Shown here piece by piece: positions 38,254-47,185 of a stretch of DNA of 64,000 bases. Source of the stretch: Bradyrhizobium paxllaeri. GTDB taxonomy: Bacteria; Pseudomonadota; Alphaproteobacteria; Rhizobiales; Xanthobacteraceae. The notes beneath the pieces are model-generated. The model was not told the DNA's origin, ran no database searches, and was given only the letters and a program-made list of their open reading frames with translations. The position numbers were made by a program, and so were the translations under genes. The DNA is taken from NCBI RefSeq assembly GCF_001693515.2, contig NZ_CP042968.1, forward strand, positions 6,324,001 to 6,388,000, in the 5' to 3' direction. Each line of letters opens with the position of its first letter. Position 1 is the first letter of the stretch.

Positions 38254-38639
38254 ACGCGTGAATTACTTATGGTTTGGCCACAGGGCGCTGAGACGCGTTT
38301 GAGCGTTTTGGAGTGCTTAAGCTCAGTGCGGCTCGGGACGACTCCTCCAACTGGACGCGACATGCGCCTCCATCCTAGCAACCCGGCTAGAACATTACAA
38401 GAACAAACCTCAGATGTCGAAATTGTCACCAAAATACGAAAATCGAAGCAACGTGACAAATGGGTTTTCGAACGGATTCAGTCGCTCCACTCATTGCGAA
38501 GCTACTTTTTGGCGAGATCGTCAGACCGACATCTTTCTCGGCAACGCCAACAAACTGGCGGAGACGGCGAAGCATTTTAGTCAGGTACCAAGGGTTACGC
38601 GAACCCTCGCACACCGGTTGAGGTGCTTGCCAAACTCCT
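38254..38639. other. 386-bp spacer between the CHAT/QueC operon and jetA
   Basis: It probably holds the end of the upstream operon and the jet promoter. No convincing gene or hairpin was found; open frames here are short and unlike proteins. Confidence 0.4.
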
Positions 38640-39113
38640 CTAGGTGGCTTGGGCTTCGCCAGCGAACGGAAGGACAACCAATCGCGCTACTATCTCCGCA
38701 TCTGGTCGGTAGAGGCCCCGATTTCCTGGTGCGGCTAAGGGCCTCGCTAACCGTACCGGATCTGCAACCACCCAGCCGAAAACGTTCGCTGGGCATTCCC
38801 CCAGATCCAAGTGCGTGGAGCGCCATGCCTCCCAGCGCTCGCTATCAAGAGGCACGACATCGCGCAGACGAAATGCGCCAACGAAGCCACCTGTGAACAG
38901 CGACGTGAACCCAAATCGGTCGCAGCCGGCTTGGTCAAAGGTCCTTCCCGTATGAAGCCATACCCATCCGCGATGCTGAGTGGACCACTGGCGCAATTCC
39001 ACCTTCTTCCGTTCAAGCAAGATTAGTTCCGCCCAAGGCTGACGAATGCTGAGACATGGTGCATCTGTCAGCAGGCGACGCAGTTCGCTGAAATCGTTAA
39101 ACACCGGTTTCAC
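38640..39113 (-). CDS. ASCH-domain (PUA-like) protein of the CHAT/QueC operon
   Basis: A 157-aa protein beginning at GTG 39113, which overlaps the QueC-like stop as GTGA; GAGGA lies seven bases upstream. An earlier GTG at 39131 is possible. The ASCH signature is clear: CLSIRQPWAELILLERKKVE, then RGWVWLHTGR and a later FGWVVADP. ASCH domains bind RNA or modified nucleosides and some are hydrolases. Here it may recognise or trim the base product made by the QueC-like enzyme. It is the last gene of the operon. Confidence 0.8.
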   Translation of the reverse strand: MKPVFNDFSELRRLLTDAPCLSIRQPWAELILLERKKVELRQWSTQHRGWVWLHTGRTFDQAGCDRFGFTSLFTGGFVGAFRLRDVVPLDSERWEAWRSTHLDLGECPANVFGWVVADPVRLARPLAAPGNRGLYRPDAEIVARLVVLPFAGEAQAT

Positions 39114-40438
39114 GCGTACGTCCTCGTCCACTCTTCAGCAAAACGACGGTAAAGTGCGAAGGCCTCCGTGGGTGTCATCTCGCCGCCATTTCCGAGCGCG
39201 ATTCGGGTCGCAGCAGGAACGATTTCCATAAAATCATAGACATCGAAACTCTCATCGAGCAGCCGCTCAGCGAACGCCGAATACGACTCATAATGCACTC
39301 TGACGACAGGATCGCGCGGCCCCCGTCGCCTTCCGTTTGTAAAGTCGACGGCCGAGGTGGTATCGTCCGCCCCAAGCGCCGCCTTTCGCACAAGGCATGG
39401 AACGCACGCACCACAGGGTTCGCCATTTCTCTTGCGAGGTCTACCCGCCACAATGGTTTTCGAGCTAAGATACCAGCAGGTCTCTGTCTGAGCGATAACG
39501 TTCTTGAATTGGTCTTTTGCAAGTCGGCTCCTCAATAGTTCAACCGCTTCCCCTTTCGTCTTATTTAGGAATGGATTGCGCACGTTGATGGTCCGCCCGG
39601 TCAAGATCTTGAACAAGCTCGCGAGATGCTGATGTACGAGCGGATGAGCGTGTCTTGTGATGCGGTACAGATCAAGTGGTTCTACAGCTAACGCTAGCGG
39701 CCCATTTTCGAACTGAAGCACTGACTTGGCACGCGTCGTATCGGTAAAGAGAAGAGCCAGCGCAAGGAACAGGAAGGAGCGATACATGAACTGGCCGCCG
39801 ACGCGGGGAGCAGCTTCAGATATATTCCAACTGCTGCCTATCTGGATCACCCGGCCAAATCCCATTTCCTTGGCTATGCTCTCCTGTTTCACGCGATTTC
39901 GTGCATAGTACGCGACAAGGAGCGTCCTGTCGGCCTGTTCCATCAACGTCGCTAAGCCGCTGGTGCTGTCAAGACCACCCGAGAAGAGCATCACATTTTC
40001 AATGGATTCGCGTTCGCTTGCTTTCTTTTTTGACGTCGTCTTCTTCGGCCTGCCCTTGCCAAACACGAGATCAGCGGAAGTTGTCTCGGCCATCCGTTTG
40101 GTGAAATCGAATATCCATTCGGCATTGCCCTGAACCCGCAACAGCGCGCTCAGTTCGCTTTTTGCGGCCGACGTCCACCGCGCAGGCCGGCGCAATGGCA
40201 TAGTGACATGCACCTGCTTTGCCCTAACACCCGTCGTACGCTTCGGCTGCCGGCGATCAAACTCATGCACAGTGCGCGCGATTTCCAGCAGATCGAGCAA
40301 CGCCGGACCCGCTCCTGTTCCATCCAAGCCGTGTGCAGACCAAGTGAGGGTCGCCAAATCCAGCTTAAGCGTTTTTTGAGGATCACGCGGCAATCGCATT
40401 GTGGCGGCGATATCGACTGGAAGCTTTCGCCTGGTCAT
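39110..40438 (-). CDS. QueC-like (QatC-like) 7-cyano-7-deazaguanine synthase homologue
   Basis: A 442-aa adenine-alpha-hydrolase-type enzyme. The PP-loop SGGLDST is at 153-159. The QueC zinc site is complete: C321, then C342, C345 and C348 in the pattern CGACVPC. It is longer than housekeeping QueC (about 230 aa) because of an N-terminal extension of about 145 residues, as in defence-associated QueC-like proteins such as QatC. The start overlaps the preceding Gly-rich gene as ATGA. QueC converts a carboxylate to a nitrile through an amide with ATP. In defence systems the family is reported to join a deazaguanine to a partner protein. Confidence 0.85.
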   Translation of the reverse strand: MTRRKLPVDIAATMRLPRDPQKTLKLDLATLTWSAHGLDGTGAGPALLDLLEIARTVHEFDRRQPKRTTGVRAKQVHVTMPLRRPARWTSAAKSELSALLRVQGNAEWIFDFTKRMAETTSADLVFGKGRPKKTTSKKKASERESIENVMLFSGGLDSTSGLATLMEQADRTLLVAYYARNRVKQESIAKEMGFGRVIQIGSSWNISEAAPRVGGQFMYRSFLFLALALLFTDTTRAKSVLQFENGPLALAVEPLDLYRITRHAHPLVHQHLASLFKILTGRTINVRNPFLNKTKGEAVELLRSRLAKDQFKNVIAQTETCWYLSSKTIVAGRPRKRNGEPCGACVPCLVRKAALGADDTTSAVDFTNGRRRGPRDPVVRVHYESYSAFAERLLDESFDVYDFMEIVPAATRIALGNGGEMTPTEAFALYRRFAEEWTRTYA

Positions 40439-41244
40439 TTTCCGCCTCCTGCATAGACGGCGAAATCGTCTGCAATCGTCCGCATGATGTCACGAAAGGA
40501 CACGCCCTCCTTTCGGCTACGATCGCTGAATTTATCCGTCCAGCTCTCTGCGATTTGGCTGCTTGCATCGCCGATGACCGCGCGGGCTTCTGCGCTGAGT
40601 TTGAGCAGGTCGCCACGCACGGTGTTTGCGATGATCCCACCGAGAAAAAAGCCGGCCGTGTTCGCCAAAGGCTGCGCGTCAAACTTAGCGCCGAGATTCT
40701 GGATGGGCGTCTCGTAATAGAGGTCGTGTCCGTTGTTGACCGTTCGCATCAGGACATCCGTTACCGCACGCCTTACGATTCGTTCAAAGCGTTCATCTGT
40801 ACTGGGACTTTGACCAGCTTGGCAGATGACGTCGGCCAGATCCGCCAAAGTACCATCAGCCGATCCGCCGATCTTTGAGACGGCTGCGCCCAGCACGGTA
40901 GCGCCGCCGCGCAAATCGGCTTCGATCGACAGCAGACGCTGATAAGAAGCTGTGAGCATCTGGTCCGACAGCATGGCGCGCACGAACGCCGAGCGTGTGC
41001 GATCCTGCAGCATCTCGTAGATTTGCTTGCTTACCTTTGCTATCTCGGGCTTGGCATTGACAGCGTTTGTGAGCTTGTTGAGCTTCAAGATGCGATCATG
41101 CGCCGAATCCGTGCCTTGGCCGCCGCCGCCCCCACCACTGCCGCCTCCTCCGCCACCGCCTCCCCTACCGGCGCCGCCGCCCCCGCCCCCAGAGCCGCCT
41201 CCCCCGAAGGATCCGCTGCCACCGCCGAACGATCCGCTTCCCAT
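40435..41244 (-). CDS. Gly-rich QatB-like partner protein
   Basis: A 269-aa protein. It begins Met-Gly, and residues 2-44 are almost entirely Gly and Ser (MGSGSFGGGSGSFGGG at the start). A helical domain of about 225 residues follows (ILKLNKLTNAV, NTAGFFLGGIIANTVRGDLL). Overall design and gene order before a QueC-like enzyme match QatB. Met removal would expose an N-terminal Gly, the acceptor reported for deazaguanine attachment by QatC/Cap9-type enzymes. The ATG follows the CHAT stop directly (TAGATG) and the end overlaps the QueC-like gene. QatB homology is inferred, not aligned. Confidence 0.75.
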   Translation of the reverse strand: MGSGSFGGGSGSFGGGGSGGGGGGAGRGGGGGGGGSGGGGGGQGTDSAHDRILKLNKLTNAVNAKPEIAKVSKQIYEMLQDRTRSAFVRAMLSDQMLTASYQRLLSIEADLRGGATVLGAAVSKIGGSADGTLADLADVICQAGQSPSTDERFERIVRRAVTDVLMRTVNNGHDLYYETPIQNLGAKFDAQPLANTAGFFLGGIIANTVRGDLLKLSAEARAVIGDASSQIAESWTDKFSDRSRKEGVSFRDIMRTIADDFAVYAGGGK

Positions 41245-44200
41245 CTACAAGCCTCCGCGCCAATAAGCCGATGGATCGTGTGGGTTGTGGTTCTCGATCC
41301 AGGGGGCCGCCCAGGACAGCTCTCTGAAACGAGTCCAGCTTTCCGGATTGCTTCCACCCTCGACGCTTGCCAGCCCCGCGAAGCTTAGCGCGACCAGCTG
41401 CCTGTCGGAGTTCGACGCCACCTCCGCCAGGGGTTCGAACGATTGAATATTTTGCACGAGCTGGAGCCTCATTCCGGAAAGTTCGCCCGCACGCTCTAGC
41501 TCGCGCGCCGCCCAAAGACGAGCCTGTGCAGCGTAGCGCTTTGCCCAAATGTGAGATTCCAGAAATTTGAGTTTCCGGAGACGGGCTGAAAAAAGAGCCT
41601 GGTCGAACGGCGCATCCTCGCGCTCTACTGCAAGTCGGAACAGACGCATCTCGGCAATGCGCTGACATACGGCATGGCCAGCTGAGCGGGCGAGTTCGAT
41701 CGTCCCTGTCAAATGGTCGCGTGCTGCGGCCCAGTCGTTCTCGATCTCATCGAGCTTTGCCATGCTGTACGCCGCTTCGGCGCCGAGCGCGTTGAGGCCA
41801 TGTCGCCCAGCAATATCGACGGCACGTAGAAGATGCCGCCGCGCGTCAGCGCGCTCCACGCCTGACGACCGGAACGGCTCAAACTCAAATAGGCATTCAG
41901 CTAAGTTGCGCAGCGTCGCAACGAGCGAAGCGGCGACCACAGCCTCGTTGGCTAGATCCAACTCACCAAGAACGGTTATGAAGGTCGCTCTCGCCGCCTC
42001 GGCGTCGTGGTTAAAATAAAGATTGAGCCGGGCGATATTTCCTTTCATGTCACGCGCGCGAGCTCGGAGTTGTGTATCCGCTGGAGCTTGAGCTACCGCT
42101 TCTTCTATCTGCTCTAAGGCATTCTGGGCATAACGCCACATTCGCTGCTGCGATTGCGCTGTGCCTTCGGCTTTTGCAATCTCGGACAGAAGTGACAATC
42201 GTGTAGCGTTCAGCAGGGGGCTGTCCGCCTGTATTGCGTCAAGCCAAGGCAATGCCTGTCGCAATGTTTGCCGTTCAACGAGAGCGCTTGCGATCTCAAG
42301 CAATATCCGAGGGTCGACTGCGTCCCAGCGATCCCTTGCTAACTCCAATGCGCGTCCCAGCCGCAGCCATTCGACAGCGCCCCAATCGCCGGCAAAGCGA
42401 GCAGCGAGCGCATTGACGAAGTCGACGAGTTCGATAGCGCCTGCCCCTGCAAGATCACGCACTGGTGCGAACAGATCATCACTCTCGATCAATGCCGGTA
42501 CGCTCTGCCGCGCCTCAAACGCTCGCTGATGCGCGCGCGCCATCTCACTTGCTGAGAGTGCGGAGCGAACGATATTCCTGGCGCCAGGTGCAAGCACGAC
42601 CCCGCTCGGCATGTCAATCGTGAGCTCGGCGGCCATGTCCGCAGTCGCTTCGCCTGTGATCTGTGCAAGGGCCTCGCGCTTGGCGGGCCCATCCAGAACC
42701 GCAAGGAGCGCGAGGGTTGCCGGATAGCGTCCGATGGCATCACGTGCGATCTGCATGATCGCCTCCGTATCGACCCGATCAAGTGTCCAAAGTGGCCTTT
42801 GCTCCTGATTGACGGAGGCGTAACCAATCACGACCGTCACGTCGGCGCCCGCTTCTTCGAGAATGGCCCAAGCTGCGGTGTCGCTCGCACTCGGTGGCGA
42901 ACTGAAAATCAGCGCGATATCGGGAATGCCAAGCAGCACTTCCAGGCCATCGAGATCACGCATAGACAATTGCCGCAGTGCGCGACCGATGACCGTCTCA
43001 CGCTCGAGCCCGTCAAGCGCTGGCAGCATCGAGCCCGCCCACTCGGCGAGCCGAAACACGAAAGGTCCCGCTTCCCTTACGCGGACAAACATCGTCGGCC
43101 TGGATGACAGTGCTGCAATTGTACCAGCGATCTTGGCAAGAAGCGCCGCGAGCGACGGCTCGTCAGTTCCTGCAACATCTACTCTGACTCGCCGATCTCG
43201 CGCCCAGCGGCCGGCGGTCTGCGCCACGTCGTTGTCGGGTGGACCTAGTGCGATGCCGGGATCGTCCGCCGCCACGCGCGTCAGTTTTACGGCAATCAGT
43301 TCCGGCGGGATATCGGCGGTTCGCGGTGGCGTCGGACCAACAACCGTGCTCCATACGGCCGGCGCAGCCCAGTCGATAAGGGATGATGTACCTCCCTCCC
43401 GGGCTCGGCGTGCCGTCTTTCTTGCCACCGCAGCGGCGAGTTCAAGCGGAATTTTCCCGCTCAGACTTTCGATCAGCGAGGCGGCGACGATTTGACCAAG
43501 TTGCGGTCTTATGCGTGCTCGCATCGCAAGCATCGCTCGCGCGCCACGCGCAGCGAGAATCCTGAATGCTTCAGGGCCGGCCGGCCCGGTGTCGTGGCTG
43601 GGCGCTTCACCGATCGAGCAAGCTATAAATATCCAAGACGTCGGAAAGGGATTCCGATTGGCTGCGTAGCCGGCCAATTGGTCCAGCGGTAGCCAATTGC
43701 CGCACTGCGGGCCTACCCACACGGCTGGCGTTCGACCTGCCCGACCGTGACCGAAGTAGAACACTACATGTGGGTCGGCATTTGCAAAAAAGTCGCTCCG
43801 GTCTTTTTCAGAGGCCGCGGTTGCAAGATCCAATGTTGCGATAGCGTCGGCGTCCACAATGCGCGCCTGGACCTGGGCAGACGCGGAAAATGCGCTTTTC
43901 AACAAGGTCAGCTGCTGGTCGCGCGCGAACGCCGGGTCGTTGCCCTCGTGGCCGACCAGCAGGGCTACCCTCAGCGGACCAGCGCGGTCGACTGGCGCCG
44001 CTGCTACTGTTCCATCGGCGCGAACTGGATGATAGTCGAGGGCACGATCGATGAATCCTCGCTCAAGCGCCTCCCACGGCATTTGGTCGGCAATCTTCCC
44101 ACCGGCGATCGGCAAGATGCCTCCGGTTCGGCCTTTTGCCAGGACTGCTAGTCCCTGGACGACCTTATCGATGCCCTTGATGGCATCGATCCGAGCGCCG

Positions 44201-44346
44201 ACATCACTGGCGAAAAGGTCAAGGTTACGCCCTCGCCACCACCACCAGGCGTCCAGATCAACTGGAGTCATGTGTGGCTCTGGCCAGCTGAGCTGTGACG
44301 ACAGCCACTTCTCCTCGATACGAATTGAGCCCGCGGGAAAGGGCAT
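41245..44346 (-). CDS. CHAT-domain protease with TPR-like repeats
   Basis: A 1033-aa protein. A CHAT (caspase HetF associated with TPRs) domain covers about residues 75-370, with catalytic H200 in YFGHGRAG and C243 in FIACSIGE, so the dyad is intact. A middle region (about 400-640) is unassigned. Residues 650-1030 are helical with TPR-like repeats (LEQIEEAVAQAP, LLRAVDIAGRHGLNALGAEA). CHAT proteases act as effectors in several bacterial immune systems. Start 44346 is 13 bases after the membrane-protein stop; ATG 44271 is an alternative. The Trp-rich stretch DAWWWWRGR lies near residue 35. Confidence 0.85.
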   Translation of the reverse strand: MPFPAGSIRIEEKWLSSQLSWPEPHMTPVDLDAWWWWRGRNLDLFASDVGARIDAIKGIDKVVQGLAVLAKGRTGGILPIAGGKIADQMPWEALERGFIDRALDYHPVRADGTVAAAPVDRAGPLRVALLVGHEGNDPAFARDQQLTLLKSAFSASAQVQARIVDADAIATLDLATAASEKDRSDFFANADPHVVFYFGHGRAGRTPAVWVGPQCGNWLPLDQLAGYAANRNPFPTSWIFIACSIGEAPSHDTGPAGPEAFRILAARGARAMLAMRARIRPQLGQIVAASLIESLSGKIPLELAAAVARKTARRAREGGTSSLIDWAAPAVWSTVVGPTPPRTADIPPELIAVKLTRVAADDPGIALGPPDNDVAQTAGRWARDRRVRVDVAGTDEPSLAALLAKIAGTIAALSSRPTMFVRVREAGPFVFRLAEWAGSMLPALDGLERETVIGRALRQLSMRDLDGLEVLLGIPDIALIFSSPPSASDTAAWAILEEAGADVTVVIGYASVNQEQRPLWTLDRVDTEAIMQIARDAIGRYPATLALLAVLDGPAKREALAQITGEATADMAAELTIDMPSGVVLAPGARNIVRSALSASEMARAHQRAFEARQSVPALIESDDLFAPVRDLAGAGAIELVDFVNALAARFAGDWGAVEWLRLGRALELARDRWDAVDPRILLEIASALVERQTLRQALPWLDAIQADSPLLNATRLSLLSEIAKAEGTAQSQQRMWRYAQNALEQIEEAVAQAPADTQLRARARDMKGNIARLNLYFNHDAEAARATFITVLGELDLANEAVVAASLVATLRNLAECLFEFEPFRSSGVERADARRHLLRAVDIAGRHGLNALGAEAAYSMAKLDEIENDWAAARDHLTGTIELARSAGHAVCQRIAEMRLFRLAVEREDAPFDQALFSARLRKLKFLESHIWAKRYAAQARLWAARELERAGELSGMRLQLVQNIQSFEPLAEVASNSDRQLVALSFAGLASVEGGSNPESWTRFRELSWAAPWIENHNPHDPSAYWRGGL

Positions 44347-44359
44347 ACGCTCGGCGGCC

Positions 44360-44815
44360 CTATTCTCGAAACAATTTTTTAAGCCCAAACAGAATGAGGG
44401 GTGCAACAAGCGTCCAAGCAATCAGAAATAGACCTGAGCCTCGCTCGTCCCAGACACCCAGTAATTTGAAGACGTCCCCGAACGAGTAAACCCAAAGCAC
44501 GAAAGAGAGCGTAGACATGATGACGGCTGACCATTCGGCGGGAACGCCGGCGGCCGTGTCGGATGTCATCCACCGACGTAGACCGAAGACTGCCGCAAGG
44601 CAGAAGATAGTCCATCCGGACCACCAGACGATGCTCGACGGCGGGGGGCCTTGCAGGATAGATTTACCTGCAAGGTAAGCCGCGACGACCTCTCCAGGCA
44701 CAAGTTTGGCAACCGCTACCGCCCACTTCTCGACGCCGCCGCCCGTGTCCGCAGCTTCCGGTCCCAAACTCTTCTGATTTTCATGTCTTTCGACACGAAG
44801 TGGTGCCCCCCACAT
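44360..44815 (-). CDS. Small membrane protein heading the CHAT/QueC operon
   Basis: A 151-aa protein with an amphipathic helix (residues 29-52, AVAVAKLVPGEVVAAYLAG) and three membrane segments at about 61-80, 95-117 and 127-146. GAGGGGG precedes ATG 44815. It ends 13 bases before the CHAT gene, so it is in the same operon. It may anchor the protease at the membrane or be a membrane effector. I do not recognise a characterised homologue. Confidence 0.7.
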   Translation of the reverse strand: MWGAPLRVERHENQKSLGPEAADTGGGVEKWAVAVAKLVPGEVVAAYLAGKSILQGPPPSSIVWWSGWTIFCLAAVFGLRRWMTSDTAAGVPAEWSAVIMSTLSFVLWVYSFGDVFKLLGVWDERGSGLFLIAWTLVAPLILFGLKKLFRE

Positions 44816-45515
44816 GCTCGCCCCCTCGGTGATACCACTACTTTAAGTTGGATCGATGCAAGTGAAAAGGCATTTTTCGGCCGAGTCTATAGATCTTGCT
44901 TTGAGCTAGAAGGCAGCGTCACGACAGCATCATCGCTGCGAGACCAATGCCGAAGATCGGTGTCGCAAACTAACGTTTTTCAGTGGTTCGCTCTACCCAC
45001 GTCAGGAGGCGCCAATCCCTTGGAGAGCGGTCACTCCGAGGTCTTCTCACGGCGGGATAGGTGACTGCCGAGAAGCGGCCTCCGCGTCGCCTTCTTCGTA
45101 GAATCCCCTTCTGCCCCTGCAATTCGACAAGGTCATGTCCAACCTCGACCCGCCGAGATTGACAACGCCTCTTTACGATCTGTCCAAGCAGCCGCGCGCC
45201 GGGCCGCGTGATCAAAACGACCCGAAGGCGGCGTGCGGGACGGTTTAGCAGCGGCACCCGGGAACGGGACAGTGATAGCAATTCCCGCGGGCGAGCCCCC
45301 GTTCCGCGTGCCCCCGGCGAGGAGGACTTGATGTCTTGCGGTATGGGATCGTAAACTTAAATGGCAGAGGCCCTTGTTTCCTTCAGGGGACTAGGTAAGC
45401 GTAGCGCGCAAAGCCCAATGCGCGACAGCGGACGCACTGGGCAGGATCGGTCTCTTGGGCAAAGATCGTCGCACCATTGCGCAACTGAAGACCGGGATGC
45501 GTTCGCGATAACGCA
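44816..45515. other. 700-bp region without a convincing gene
   Basis: It contains the promoter of the CHAT/QueC operon next to 44815. Open frames in it (up to about 137 codons) have basic, low-information sequences and no ribosome sites, so I list none. It may be decayed DNA between two cargo modules. Confidence 0.4.
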
Positions 45516-46418
45516 CTAGCCCTTGACGAGAAGCAACGAGTCCTTGCTCTGCCCAAAGAGTTGGCTGTGAGAAGCTCGAAGCATCTCCTGATTCAGCTCT
45601 CCGACCTGCGCCGCGGTCAGACTCGCGGACGAGAACGCGGGCTGCTCATTGGCTTCCGTCAACAGAAGCGCTGAACGCGGAGAAACCGGATAGTAGAAAC
45701 AGAGTTCTGTTGGAGGCCGGACGCCATCGCCACGTAAGTTTATGATTGGCTGATCCCCGGTGATGAATGGCGTATTCGTATTGTTATCGAGCAAGGCCAG
45801 CTTTCGCTGCTTGCGTTCAAGAAAGAGGCTCATGCCGATGTTGAAGGCGAACATGGGACTCATGATGTCCCATATACGTGCTAGCTCCTTTCCATTGTGG
45901 CGCTTGACGCGGTCGATCGTCCTTTCCTTCACGCCCTTCGTTCGCATGGTCTGCATACAGATGAAGTGCAAAAATGTAACGCATTGAGCGTCGCTTTCGT
46001 AGAACGAAAGGTCGCCCGCCAGTATCATGTCGAGGAGCGGCAAGAACCGACTTTCGACGCCTGAATGATAATCCTCCAGGGCATTGGTCTGGTGGACATC
46101 GAGCAGTGCCTCGATCTTATCGAGGTTGTTAAGCCGATGCCGGTTTTGTTCGACAAGGCGGGCGGGCCCCACAAGATTTACGAGCAGATCCTCGTGATGC
46201 CGCTTCGCAAGAGGATGACCGGGATCAATCACCAGCATCTTGATCAAGGCGAGGTCGTCGTCAGTCAGATTCTGCAGCTTATAAAAGTCGCGATCCACGG
46301 CAACGCTGTTCGCGCCGGTGGCAAATATCGCGCCATCTCTCAAGCAATAGAGCAGATCGTCAACCGTCCACGACTTCAGATAATGCTGCCAAACGTGGTG
46401 CTGTCGCCGCTTCTTCAT
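45516..46418 (-). CDS. DUF4238-family protein
   Basis: A 300-aa protein. The N-terminal motif KRRQHHVWQHYLKSW matches the DUF4238 hallmark (His-rich, then a bulky aromatic helix). The remainder is helical with a late beta segment (PFITGDQPIINL) also typical of that family. Its biochemical role is not known; it often occurs singly in accessory DNA. No strong ribosome site precedes ATG 46418. Confidence 0.75.
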   Translation of the reverse strand: MKKRRQHHVWQHYLKSWTVDDLLYCLRDGAIFATGANSVAVDRDFYKLQNLTDDDLALIKMLVIDPGHPLAKRHHEDLLVNLVGPARLVEQNRHRLNNLDKIEALLDVHQTNALEDYHSGVESRFLPLLDMILAGDLSFYESDAQCVTFLHFICMQTMRTKGVKERTIDRVKRHNGKELARIWDIMSPMFAFNIGMSLFLERKQRKLALLDNNTNTPFITGDQPIINLRGDGVRPPTELCFYYPVSPRSALLLTEANEQPAFSSASLTAAQVGELNQEMLRASHSQLFGQSKDSLLLVKG

Positions 46419-46709
46419 GACCGCACACGATCGGGGGGCCGCCGGGGAGTGCCGGATTCTTTAGTTCTCCACAGGTTGTGCCTGTGAATAGCCGGGATAG
46501 ACTGGCCGATTAACCCTTGCCCACGGCAAGGCATGGTCAACCTATCATTGACGATTCGGGGAGGACCGCCAGCTTGCGACTGGCGGCCCCGAATTGCCCG
46601 CGCAATCCAGCCGGACTGCGGGCCAATTGCTGATGTTGACAGCATCCGAATTACATTCGGTCACACCCGACGGGTCAAGTCCGGCTTTCTTCAGTCGAAA
46701 GAAAGTCGA
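46419..46709. other. Intergenic region with a 7-bp hairpin
   Basis: CCGCCAG (46566-46572) and CTGGCGG (46580-46586) form a perfect stem with a 7-nt loop. It may terminate transcription or be part of a repeat. Nothing else was recognised in the 291 bp. Confidence 0.35.
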
Positions 46710-46948
46710 ATGGCTAGCTACAAGTACGGAACCTATCTCTCACAATCGACGCACGAAGCGTTTGATCAGGACCACGGACCTGGCTCGGCAGCTCCCTATG
46801 CCGGCATCTACCGGTGCATGGATGTCACCGCGAAATCGGTATCGCATCGGGTCACATCCTGCCGCCGCAATCTCACCACACGCACACGACGGCGCAGGGC
46901 TCGATCCTCTGGCGCCTGATCGTCTATGCAGACCACAATCCGAAGTGA
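46710..46948 (+). pseudogene. Frameshifted small zinc-binding-like protein gene
   Basis: The frame opens with MASYKYGTYLSQSTHEAFDQ and reads to AGIYRC. After a one-base loss near 46822 the sequence continues in another frame as GCHREIGIASGHILPPQSHH, then LWRLIVYADHNPK, to the stop at 46946-46948. Joined, this is an 80-residue protein with a CxxC pair and a His-rich loop, similar to small rhizobial proteins I recall. The total length (239 bases) is consistent with one missing base. It is probably inactive. Confidence 0.65.
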
Positions 46949-47185
46949 GCATCAAGAAACGACGTCCGGCGAAAGTCGGACTTCTCACTTTCTTCCGAAA
47001 TGACAGGGTGCTGTGTCTTGCTCACTCAGACAAATCACGTCGCCAGCCGCGAAGTCCAAGTCGCCGCCAGCAGCCGCGTAGCGGCCAAACATAGCCGTCG
47101 TAGGTCCCAGTTGTCAGGACGGGTTACCCGCACCCAGCGAGCCCTCCGGTCTGTGCAACAAATCCAGATCTGCTATTCTCCTTGA

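Noticed and set aside
38640..40438. Ordinary queuosine biosynthesis locus
   Set aside because: The QueC-like protein is much longer than QueC and no queD, queE, queF or folE is nearby.
38640..41244. Canonical Qat system
   Set aside because: QatB-like and QueC-like genes are present, but no QatA ATPase or QatD TatD-type nuclease is adjacent; a CHAT protease and membrane protein occupy the operon instead.
38640..44815. Type IV CBASS
   Set aside because: It has a QueC-like enzyme but no CD-NTase-like gene with the nucleotidyltransferase motif was found in the island.
44651..45281. Open frames of 103-137 codons in the 44.8-45.5 kb gap
   Set aside because: Basic, low-complexity translations without ribosome sites; they overlap each other on opposite strands and also the membrane-protein gene.
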